NCBI GenBank assembly: GCA_963835215.1
Contig: CAWIES010000002.1
Coordinates: 496,001-560,000 of the forward strand
From: Roseiarcus sp963835215
Lineage (GTDB): Bacteria > Pseudomonadota > Alphaproteobacteria > Rhizobiales > Beijerinckiaceae
Reading direction: 5' to 3'
DNA: 64,000 nt
Part shown: positions 57,364 through 64,000 of the stretch, piece after piece
Layout: each line of letters starts with the position of its first letter
Numbering within the stretch: position 1 is the stretch's first letter
Notes under the pieces: model-generated
Seen by the model: only the letters and a program-made list of their open reading frames with translations
Told to the model about the DNA's origin: nothing
Databases searched by the model: none
Translations under genes and position numbers: made by a program

Positions 57364-57591
57364 TCTACATTCGCTTATTTGCTCCGCGGGGCGCCGATCG
57401 GCCTACGCGATTGACTTCGCTTCGCGGGGCTTCTAACGCTACGCGCGCGAACCAAGCGAAGCGTGTGGCTGGCGCGAATTCAGACGTTGCAAGCGCAGTG
57501 TCGAGGCGCCGGCAGAACATCCCGACGCCGCGAAGTTGAAGATCGCCGCGGGCGGATGGACTTGGAGCGATCAGGAGAGGCCTAGCGATCG

Positions 57592-58171
57592 ATGCCATTG
57601 AGAGTGTCCGGAAAGAATCTCGACATCGGCGAATCGCTGCGCGCGCATGTGCTGGAAAGAATCGAAGCGATCATGGCGCACTACCATGACGGTCGCGTCA
57701 GCGGACATGTCGTGATCTCGCGCGAAGGTTCGGGCTATCGCGCCGACTGCTCGCTGCACCTGAGTTCGGGCGTCGACCTTCAGGCCGAGGGCAGGGCCCA
57801 CGAGCCCTATCGCCAGCTTCGAATCACGCGCTCGACAAGATCGAGCGGCGCCTCCGCCGCTACAAGACCCGCCTCAAGGCGCGCAGCACGGCGAGCGAGC
57901 CCGATCAAAGCGCGACGATGCGAGCGCGATGCAGGTCGCCGAGCTACAAGATCGAGGCGCCGGACGAGGTGGAAGAGGCGTCGACGATTATAAGCCCGTG
58001 GTGGTCGCAGAAGGTTCGCGGCCGCTCAAAAGCCTGTCCGTCGCCTCGGCCGTCGCCGAACTCGATCTCGGCGGCGCGCCGGTGGTCGTTTTTCAGCACG
58101 CCGGCAGCACGCGGGTGAATATCGTCTACCGCCGCGCCGACGGCGCGATCGGCTGGCTCGATCCCCATTAG
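57592..58171 (+). CDS. hpf: Long-form ribosome hibernation-promoting factor, three frameshifts
   Basis: About 192 residues after repair. The N-terminal ribosome-binding domain (MPLRVSGKNLDIGESLRAHV, GHVVISREGSGYRADCSLHL) leads into ALDKIERRLRRYKTRL. A linker (YKIEAPDEVEEA) follows. The C-terminal dimerisation domain reads LGGAPVVVFQHAGSTRVNIV, then YRRADGAIGWLDPH. Breaks are near 57811 and 57826 (extra C each) and near 57980 (missing base). The long form lets ribosomes dimerise as 100S particles in stationary phase. The order rpoN-hpf-ptsN is conserved in alphaproteobacteria. Confidence 0.87.
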
Positions 58172-58216
58172 CGCGCCGACGCGACCGCCGGCCCTTCCTC
58201 CCCTCCCGAGCACCCG

Positions 58217-58681
58217 ATGGCTCTGACTGATATCCTCTCGCCCGACGCGATTTTTTCCGCGCTACGCGTCAACGGCAAGAAGCAGGCGCTGCAAGAGATG
58301 AGCGAGCGCGCCGCGCAGGTCTCCGGACTGCCGGCGCGCGAGATTTTCGACTCGCTGCTGCAACGCGAACGGCTGGGCTCGACCGGGGTCGGCGACGGCA
58401 TCGCCATTCCGCATGGCAAGCTCGCCAAATGCACCGGCATTTTCGGCATTTTCGCGCGGCTCGAGCGATCGATCGACTTCGAGGCGCTCGACGGCCTGCC
58501 GGTCGACCTGATCTTCTTGCTGCTCGCGCCAGAGGCCGCCGGCGCCGACCATCTCAAGGCGCTGGCGACGATCGCCCGCGTGCTGCGCGCGCCCAGTCTG
58601 GCGGCGCAATTGCGGGCGACGCGCGATGCCTCCGCGATCTATTCGCTGCTGACGCAGGCCCCGGCCTCGAACGCGGCGTGA
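58217..58681 (+). CDS. ptsN: Nitrogen PTS EIIA component PtsN
   Basis: A 154-residue EIIA-Ntr protein. VGDGIAIPHGKLAKC contains the phosphorylated histidine (about residue 65). LERSIDFEALDGLPVDLIFLL and the C-terminal helix match the family. It takes phosphate from NPr and regulates potassium and nitrogen responses. It completes rpoN-hpf-ptsN and is intact, unlike its upstream neighbours. Confidence 0.95.
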   Translation: MALTDILSPDAIFSALRVNGKKQALQEMSERAAQVSGLPAREIFDSLLQRERLGSTGVGDGIAIPHGKLAKCTGIFGIFARLERSIDFEALDGLPVDLIFLLLAPEAAGADHLKALATIARVLRAPSLAAQLRATRDASAIYSLLTQAPASNAA

Positions 58682-58706
58682 GGCTTCTTTAAGACGAGGG
58701 AATCCG

Positions 58707-58946
58707 ATGAAGGCGCGCGTCACCGTCACCCTGAAATCGGGCGTTCTCGATCCGCAGGGCAAAGCGATCGAGGGCGCGCTGAAGTCGCTCGGGGTCGAGG
58801 GAATCGCCAAGGTCCGGCAGGGCAAGGTGTTCGACATCGAGCTCGACTCGGGCGACCGCGCCGCCGCTCAGCGCCAGCTCGCACAGGCGTGCGAAAAGCT
58901 GCTCGCCAACACCATCGTCGAAGATTACGCGGTGGCCTATGAATAG
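58707..58946 (+). CDS. purS: FGAM synthase subunit PurS
   Basis: A 79-residue protein: KARVTVTLKSGVLDPQGKAI and GIAKVRQGKVFDIELD are family motifs. PurS bridges PurL and PurQ in phosphoribosylformylglycinamidine synthase, the fourth step of purine synthesis. Its stop lies inside the start of purQ (eight-base overlap, ATGAATAG). Confidence 0.95.
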   Translation: MKARVTVTLKSGVLDPQGKAIEGALKSLGVEGIAKVRQGKVFDIELDSGDRAAAQRQLAQACEKLLANTIVEDYAVAYE

Positions 58947-59637
58947 GCCGCTGCGCGCCGCCGTCATCGTCTTTCCCGGCTCCAATCGCGAAGGCGACGT
59001 CGCTCGCGCGTTGCAAAAGGCGAGCGGCGAGGCGCCGGCCTTCGCGTGGCACGACGGACCGCCAATTGCCGCCGGGAACGGATCTCGTCGTGCTGCCGGG
59101 CGGATTCTCCTACGGCGATTATTTGCGCTGCGGCGCGATCGCCGCGCGCGCCCACATCATGGACGCAGTCGGAACCCACGCCGAGCGCGGCGGGCTGGTG
59201 CTTGGCATGTGCAATGGCTTCCAGATTCTGTGCGAGGCCGGGTTGCTGCCCGGCGTGCTGATGCGCAACGCGCGCCGCCGCTTCGTCTGCCGCATGCAGC
59301 ACTTGCGGGTGGAGAACGCCGCGACGCCCTTCGCCAAACTCTATGCGTCGAGGCCAGGTGATCAAGGTCGCGATCGCCCATGGCGAAGGCAATTTCACCA
59401 TCGACCCGGCGGGCCTCGCCGAATTGGAGAGCGCGGGGCGCGTCGCCTTCCGCTATTGCGACGCGAATGGCGCGGTCGGCGGCGAAGCCAACCCCAACGG
59501 CTCGGTCAACGACGATCGCCGGCGTCTACAGCGCGCGCTTCAACGTGCTCGGCCTGATGCCGCACCCGGAAAATCTCATCGACCCGCTGGTCGGCGGCAT
59601 CGATGGCCGCGCCATGTTCAACGGCCTGGCGGCCTGA
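58939..59637 (+). CDS. purQ: FGAM synthase glutaminase subunit PurQ, three frameshifts
   Basis: About 231 residues after repair. AAVIVFPGSNREGDVARAL, LPGGFSYGDYLRCGAIAA, GLVLGMCNGFQILCEAG (nucleophile Cys) and LGLMPHPENL (catalytic His) define a class I glutamine amidotransferase of the PurQ type. Three one-base insertions break the frame near 59062, 59352 and 59514; removing them restores GPQLPPGTDLVV, GQVIKVAIAHGEGN and NDIAGVYSARF. All are in short repeats of C or G or next to them. purL is not in the window. Confidence 0.9.
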
Positions 59638-59705
59638 ACAGCCGATGTTCGTCGTAATCTTGTCGCCTTGATCTAGCCTACGTCTGTCCACAAGACTTGA
59701 GCCGC

Positions 59706-60080
59706 ATGAACGATTCGCTCGAACGCCTATACGCTTCGGTGGTCGCCGCCAGGGGTCGCGATCCCACGGTTTCGCGCACCGCCAAGCTGTTTCGCGACGG
59801 CGTGCAGAAGATGGCCAAGAAACTGATCGAGGAAGCGATCGAGGTCGGCCTCGACGCTGTGCAGATGAACCGTGAGGCGGCGATCCTGGAGAGCGCCGAT
59901 GTGCTCTATCAGCTTGCTGTCATCTGGGCCGAATGCGGCATCGCGCCGGGCGACGTGCTTGACGAGATCGACCGGCGCGAGCGCGTCTACGGGATCGCCG
60001 AAAAACTGCCCAAGCAGGCGAGCGCCGCGCAGGCGCGTCGCCTGTTGGTTGCCGCGCCGGGGCGCAAAGTCGTATCCTGA
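59706..60080 (+). CDS. hisE: Phosphoribosyl-ATP diphosphatase (HisE)
   Basis: A 124-residue all-helical MazG-like pyrophosphatase. KKLIEEAIEVGLDAVQMNREA and LESADVLYQLAVIWAECGI give the E-E-x2-E and E-x2-D metal motifs. HisE hydrolyses phosphoribosyl-ATP in the second step of histidine synthesis. ATG 59706 (MNDSLERLYASV) is preferred to a TTG three codons upstream. It is a single histidine gene between purQ and the KAP-like gene. A related nucleotide pyrophosphohydrolase activity is a less likely alternative. Confidence 0.85.
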   Translation: MNDSLERLYASVVAARGRDPTVSRTAKLFRDGVQKMAKKLIEEAIEVGLDAVQMNREAAILESADVLYQLAVIWAECGIAPGDVLDEIDRRERVYGIAEKLPKQASAAQARRLLVAAPGRKVVS

Positions 60081-60227
60081 CGCCGTATCTTGAACCAAAG
60101 CCCGGCGCGTGATGCAACGCCGACGCTTTGCGCTTGAACTGGGAAGTGCGCGCGGTCAAATCCGCGCGTCGGAGGAGGCCGCTGGGCAGATCGTCCGCGC
60201 GCCGCCGCAAAGTCGACGGAGGCCGCG

Positions 60228-62312
60228 TTGAGCGAGAGCAAGATGGACGACCGACTTGCGCGTCTCTTCCCAGATCGCGGGGATTCGCCAGATCGCGTCG
60301 AACCGACCGTGGGCATCCCAGCCATCGACCCTTCGCCCGGCGAACCGCTACCCGCCCCCTCGCCCGCGCCGCCGGTGGCGATCGAACCGCCCACGCCCCC
60401 CGCCCCGCCGCGCGAACCGCTGCTCTACGCTGACTCGACTGAGGGCGCCGATTTCCTCAACGCGGGCGAGGCGACGTGGCCGCTCGCCGAACTGTGCCTC
60501 GCTCAAGACGCGCAGTCGCCGTTTCTGGTCGGCCTCGTCGGCCCCTCCGGCTCGGGCGCGAGCTTCGCCTTGCGTCGCTGGCTCGACAATGTCGAGACGC
60601 TCGCCAACGCTGCCGCGCGCACGAGCGGAAGTCCTTTCGTTTCGCGGATTGTGGTGGCGAAGATCGACGCGGCCGGCGTTTCGGGCGATCCGGAGGCCGC
60701 GATCGCTTCGGCCGCCTTCGCCGCGCTCGAGCGTGACCACGAGGGCGTCAACTACGCTGCGTTTGCCGACGAGGCCGCGCATGCCGGCGTCGATCCGCTG
60801 CGCGCCGCCGCGATCGCCGCCGAGCGTCACGACCAAATGATCCAGCGCCTCGAAGGCGAGCGCGCCGCTCGCGACGAGGTCGAAGCGAAGCGCGCGCGCC
60901 TGACCGAGGCGCTGCTCTACGAGACTCCCGGCTCGCGGGTCGATCGCTACATCCGCGCCAACCGCACCGCGATCGAAACACGGCTACGCCATTTCGGTCT
61001 CGCCGAGGGTGACCCTACGCTCAACTATCGTCATCTCGTGCGCGATTTCGAAGCGGCCGGGCCGGCGGCGCGCGCCAGCGTCGGCTTGCGCGCGATCTGG
61101 TCCTATCGCGGCCAGTTCGGCTGGCTGATGACCGCCCTTATCGCCTTCCTGTTGGCCTTCGCGATCAGTCAGGCGCGCGGGCCCAGCGCCGGCGAGGGTC
61201 TGCGGACGCTCGCCTCGTTTCTCGCTCCGCTCGCCGACTGGCTCTCCGCGCACGATGGCTGGCTTTCCGGCATCCAGGAGGCGCTGACTCTCGCCGGCGT
61301 CTTCGCGCTGGCGGTCAATCTCTGGCGCGCCTTTGGCTTCACTGCGATGCTGGTGCGCGGCTTGACCCTGCTCGGCCACGACCTGCGCGAGCGCCGGCGT
61401 GAACTCGACGCCAGCGCGGCGCGGCTCAATCAGCGGGTCGCGACCCTCGACGCCCAGACGGAGGCGGGCGCCCGCCACGCCGAAGCGGCGGCCAAACGCG
61501 TCGGCGGGATCAAGCGCTCCGAACGCGCGCCCGGCCCGGTGTTCGCCAGCGGCCCCGAGGCGCCGCGACAGGCGGCCAATTCCTTCTTCGTCCAGCTCGG
61601 CCGCTTGATGAGCGGGACGAGCGCGACGACGACGCCCGCCCCGCAACGACTCGTCTTCGTTTTCGACAATCTGGACGCGCTCGCCCCCGCCGCCGCGGCG
61701 CAGTTGCTCGAAGCCGCCCATGCGATGCTCGGGCCGGGCTGCGTCGGCGCCGTCGCCTGCGACCCCGCGTTTCTCGTGCGTGTCGAAGGCGAGGCGGACG
61801 CAGCGCGGCGCCGTGTGGAAAAGCTGTTTGCGGTCGTCTTCAACGTCGAGAGCCTGATCCCTGCAGACAAAGGCCGTCTCGTCGCGCGGCTCATCGGCTC
61901 CAACGCCGTCGCCAGGCCGCACCGGCAGGTCGAAGCGGGCGCCTCGCCGATCACCGAACCATTTTCATCGGCCGAGACAGCTCTGCTCGCCGCACTGGCG
62001 CCGCTCGCCGGGGCGACGCCGCGCGCGGTCAAGCGCTTCCTCAACGCCTACCGCCTCGCGCGCGCTTCGAAGCCGCCGCGCCCGGCAGTCGCGCTGATGC
62101 TGGCGACCCGGCTCAGCGGCGATCGCGCCGCTATCGCGGCGATGCGCGAAACGCTTGGCGCAGGGACCAATCCCTATCTTGCCGATCCGCACGGGCCACA
62201 GGCGCTGATCGCAGCGATGGAGGCCGTGCGCGGCGCGGGCGGGGGCTCGCTCGCGCGCGCCGACGCGCGCGCGGCGTGGGACGTCGCGTTGCGCTACAGC
62301 CTGCCCGACTGA
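60228..62312 (+). CDS. KAP-like P-loop NTPase with degenerate Walker A
   Basis: A 694-residue protein. Residues 1-65 are Pro-rich and probably disordered. A P-loop domain follows with VGPSGSGAS at 104-112: the Walker A lysine is replaced by Ala111. Two membrane helices (about 298-315 and 351-380) sit between Walker A and Walker B, with a coiled coil (about 385-425) after. This layout is typical of KAP NTPases. Walker B is RLVFVFDNLDALAP (474-487), and ATPRAVKRFLNAYRLAR matches the KAP C-terminal helix. KAP proteins are membrane-associated and include some defence proteins. The TTG start at 60228 has GGAGG five bases upstream; ATG 60243 is an alternative. The function is unknown. Confidence 0.75.
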   Translation: MSESKMDDRLARLFPDRGDSPDRVEPTVGIPAIDPSPGEPLPAPSPAPPVAIEPPTPPAPPREPLLYADSTEGADFLNAGEATWPLAELCLAQDAQSPFLVGLVGPSGSGASFALRRWLDNVETLANAAARTSGSPFVSRIVVAKIDAAGVSGDPEAAIASAAFAALERDHEGVNYAAFADEAAHAGVDPLRAAAIAAERHDQMIQRLEGERAARDEVEAKRARLTEALLYETPGSRVDRYIRANRTAIETRLRHFGLAEGDPTLNYRHLVRDFEAAGPAARASVGLRAIWSYRGQFGWLMTALIAFLLAFAISQARGPSAGEGLRTLASFLAPLADWLSAHDGWLSGIQEALTLAGVFALAVNLWRAFGFTAMLVRGLTLLGHDLRERRRELDASAARLNQRVATLDAQTEAGARHAEAAAKRVGGIKRSERAPGPVFASGPEAPRQAANSFFVQLGRLMSGTSATTTPAPQRLVFVFDNLDALAPAAAAQLLEAAHAMLGPGCVGAVACDPAFLVRVEGEADAARRRVEKLFAVVFNVESLIPADKGRLVARLIGSNAVARPHRQVEAGASPITEPFSSAETALLAALAPLAGATPRAVKRFLNAYRLARASKPPRPAVALMLATRLSGDRAAIAAMRETLGAGTNPYLADPHGPQALIAAMEAVRGAGGGSLARADARAAWDVALRYSLPD

Positions 62313-62331
62313 GCGGCTGGCGCCTCACGGC

Positions 62332-63744
62332 TCATTTGCTGATTAAGTCCGGCAGCTTATCCACTGTCCAACCGCCGCCGAGCGCGACGACCAGCGTGAC
62401 CGAATCGGTCATCCGCTGGGCGCGAGTCGAGAGCGCCGATTCTTCGTCGCCAAGCGCCGTCGCCTCGGCCGTCACCACGGTGGTGAAGTTCTGCGTACCG
62501 GCGCGATATTCGTTGAGCGCGATCTGCACCGCCTGTTCGGCCGCCTTGACCGCCTGGGTCTGGACGTCGAGTTCGTGGGTCAAAATCGGGATCGCCGCCA
62601 ATTGATCTTCGACCTGCTGGAAGGCGGTCAGCACCGTCTGGCGATAGGTCGCGACGCCGGCGGCGTAGGTCTGTTTGGCGGCGTCGACCTGCGCGTCCGT
62701 CAGCCCGCCGTTGAACAGGGGCTGGGCGATCGACAGACCGTAGGACCACACCGGATTGGCCGCGGCGATCTGCTTGATGAATGGGTCGCCCGAATAGCCG
62801 AAGGCGCCGGTCAGCGTGAAGCTCGGATAATAGCCGGCGATCGCGACGCCGATCGCCGCGTTCTGCGCCTGCATTGTCCGCTCGGCCTGCGCAATGTCCG
62901 GGCGACGCTCCAGCAAAATGGACGGGACTTCGATCGGCACATTGGGAATGTCATCGGCCAGCTTGCCATGCGGGATCGACAGACCGGAGGGCGGACGGCC
63001 GGTGAGCACTGCGATCGCATGCTCGTTCTGGGCGCGCGCCACGCCGACGTTGATCAGTTGCGCCTGGGCGGCCAGCAGCAGCGCCTGCGCGGTGATGACG
63101 TCGGATTTGGCGGCGGTGCCGGCGGCGTATTGATTCTGCGTGATGTCGAGCGAGCGCGTGTACTGAGTGACCGTGTCGACGAGCAGGTCGGCGAGCGCGT
63201 CGGCCTCGCGAACCTGGACGTAGGCGAGCGCCAACGCCGATTGCGAGGCGAGCGTCGCGTTGGCGAGGTTGGCGGCGCTGGCTTCGGCCGCAGCGCTTTG
63301 CTCTTCGATGGTGCGGCGCGTTTGGCCCCAGATGTCGAGCGTCCATGAGCCGCTCGCCTCGGCGTCGAGTTGGTCGGTCAATACCGGCCCGGTCTTCACG
63401 CGCGTCAGCGATGGGTCGAAGCCGACGGTGGGCAGCAAGCCCGCGCGCGCTTCCGCGATCAGCGCCAGCGCCTCGCGATAATTGGCCTCATCCGCTTGCA
63501 GCGTCTGATTGGAGACGGCGACCTGCGCTTCGAGCCCGTCGAGCACCGGATCGCCATAGATGCGCCACCAGTCGCCCTTGGCGAGATCGTCGCGCGGGCT
63601 GGCGAGTTTCCAGCCCTTGAATTCCTTGTAATGGGCCGGAACGATCGCCGGCGCCCGGAAGTAGTTCGGCCCGACGGGCGAGCAGCCGGCAAGCGTCAGG
63701 GCAACGCCAGCAATCGCCGACGGGGAAACGCGACCGAAGCTCAT
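62332..63744 (-). CDS. RND efflux outer-membrane lipoprotein (NodT/OprM family)
   Basis: A 470-residue outer-membrane factor with a lipoprotein signal (VALTLAGCSPVGPNY, lipobox LAGC). Two outer-membrane efflux domains are internal repeats: segments SWTLDIWGQTRRTIEEQSAA and SYGLSIAQPLFNGGLTDAQV, and ERRPDIAQAERTMQAQNAAI between. It forms the trimeric exit duct of a tripartite pump. ATG 63744 overlaps the stop of the upstream RND permease, so they are one operon. The frame is open upstream but inside the permease gene. Confidence 0.92.
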   Translation of the reverse strand: MSFGRVSPSAIAGVALTLAGCSPVGPNYFRAPAIVPAHYKEFKGWKLASPRDDLAKGDWWRIYGDPVLDGLEAQVAVSNQTLQADEANYREALALIAEARAGLLPTVGFDPSLTRVKTGPVLTDQLDAEASGSWTLDIWGQTRRTIEEQSAAAEASAANLANATLASQSALALAYVQVREADALADLLVDTVTQYTRSLDITQNQYAAGTAAKSDVITAQALLLAAQAQLINVGVARAQNEHAIAVLTGRPPSGLSIPHGKLADDIPNVPIEVPSILLERRPDIAQAERTMQAQNAAIGVAIAGYYPSFTLTGAFGYSGDPFIKQIAAANPVWSYGLSIAQPLFNGGLTDAQVDAAKQTYAAGVATYRQTVLTAFQQVEDQLAAIPILTHELDVQTQAVKAAEQAVQIALNEYRAGTQNFTTVVTAEATALGDEESALSTRAQRMTDSVTLVVALGGGWTVDKLPDLISK

Positions 63745-64000
63745 TGCCCTGACTCCGCTAGGCGCGCAGCTCCGCCCCCGACATAGAAGCGACGCCAAAG
63801 GCGGCCCAGCCAATTTCCGAACCGATCAAGATAGAGAAAAATGACCGGCGTCGTATAGAGCGTCAGCGCTTGGCTGAACAGCAAGCCGCCGACGATCGTT
63901 ATCCCCAGCGGATGACGCAATTCTGACCCTTCGCCGGTTCCCAGCGCCAGCGGCAGCGCGCCGAACAGGGCGGCGAAAGTCGTCATCATGATCGGCCGGA
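63741..64000 (-). CDS. RND efflux permease (AcrB/MdtB type), C-terminal fragment
   Basis: About 85 C-terminal residues, with the gene continuing past the right edge. RPIMMTTFAALFGALPLALG and GSELRHPLGITIVGGLLFSQ, then LTLYTTPVIFLYLDR, are the last membrane helices of the HAE-1 RND family. It couples proton influx to multidrug export with the outer-membrane factor encoded next. The substrate range is not visible from this fragment. Confidence 0.9.
   Translation of the reverse strand, partial: RPIMMTTFAALFGALPLALGTGEGSELRHPLGITIVGGLLFSQALTLYTTPVIFLYLDRFGNWLGRLWRRFYVGGGAARLAESGQ

Overview
The window is GC-rich chromosomal DNA of an alphaproteobacterium, most likely order Hyphomicrobiales and possibly a Beijerinckiaceae/Methylocystaceae-type lineage. 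This is inferred from the full hopanoid gene set (hpnBCDEF, hpnH, hpnN), the TIGR02300 'FYDLN' gene next to aroA, the rpoN-hpf-ptsN order, an MlaD fused to an auxiliary-lipoprotein domain, and the otsB/GH15/otsA operon. The genus cannot be read from the sequence. I see no phage, insertion sequence, CRISPR array or plasmid function.

Layout. 0-6 kb: the start of a LutA-like Fe-S protein, pncB, and the glycolate oxidase operon glcDEF. 6-12 kb: an MFS transporter with an orphan PstS-like binding protein, an SDR, a DUF2461 protein, an AraC-methyltransferase fusion, and a cold-shock protein; three related palindromic repeats sit between these genes. 12-19 kb: an MHS-type transporter, the overlapping otsB-GH15-otsA operon, and fumC. 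19-23 kb: a FIST sensor followed by a PAS-GGDEF-EAL protein. 22.7-41.2 kb: an isoprenoid-to-hopanoid supercluster. 42-45 kb: an Mla-type lipid ABC transporter. 45-50 kb: an acyltransferase and small envelope or stress genes. 49.9-64 kb: tRNA-Ala, aroA, ispB, a TrmN6-like methyltransferase, ahcY, rpoN-hpf-ptsN, purSQ, hisE, a KAP-like NTPase, and the end of an RND efflux operon.

How the supercluster fits together. The MEP-pathway genes present are dxs, dxr, ispG and ispH. They supply IPP/DMAPP to the FPP synthase (ispA). HpnD, HpnC and HpnE then turn FPP into squalene, Shc cyclises it, HpnH adds the adenosyl side chain, and HpnN exports hopanoids toward the outer membrane. The Mla system next door suggests a shared envelope-lipid role.

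The most unusual feature is that dxs and ispH, the first and last enzymes of the MEP pathway, are read as one polypeptide (minus strand, 41172 to 38250). A linker of about 33 residues joins them, with no stop codon and no internal ribosome-binding site that I can see.

Caveat. At least 17 single-base frameshifts break otherwise well-conserved housekeeping genes (rpoN, ahcY, purQ, hpf, fumC, dxs, hpnB and others). Several lie in short homopolymers, and 12 lie within 53.3-59.6 kb. This pattern fits sequencing or assembly error better than gene decay. Frameshifted genes are therefore annotated as single CDS spans with the break position given.
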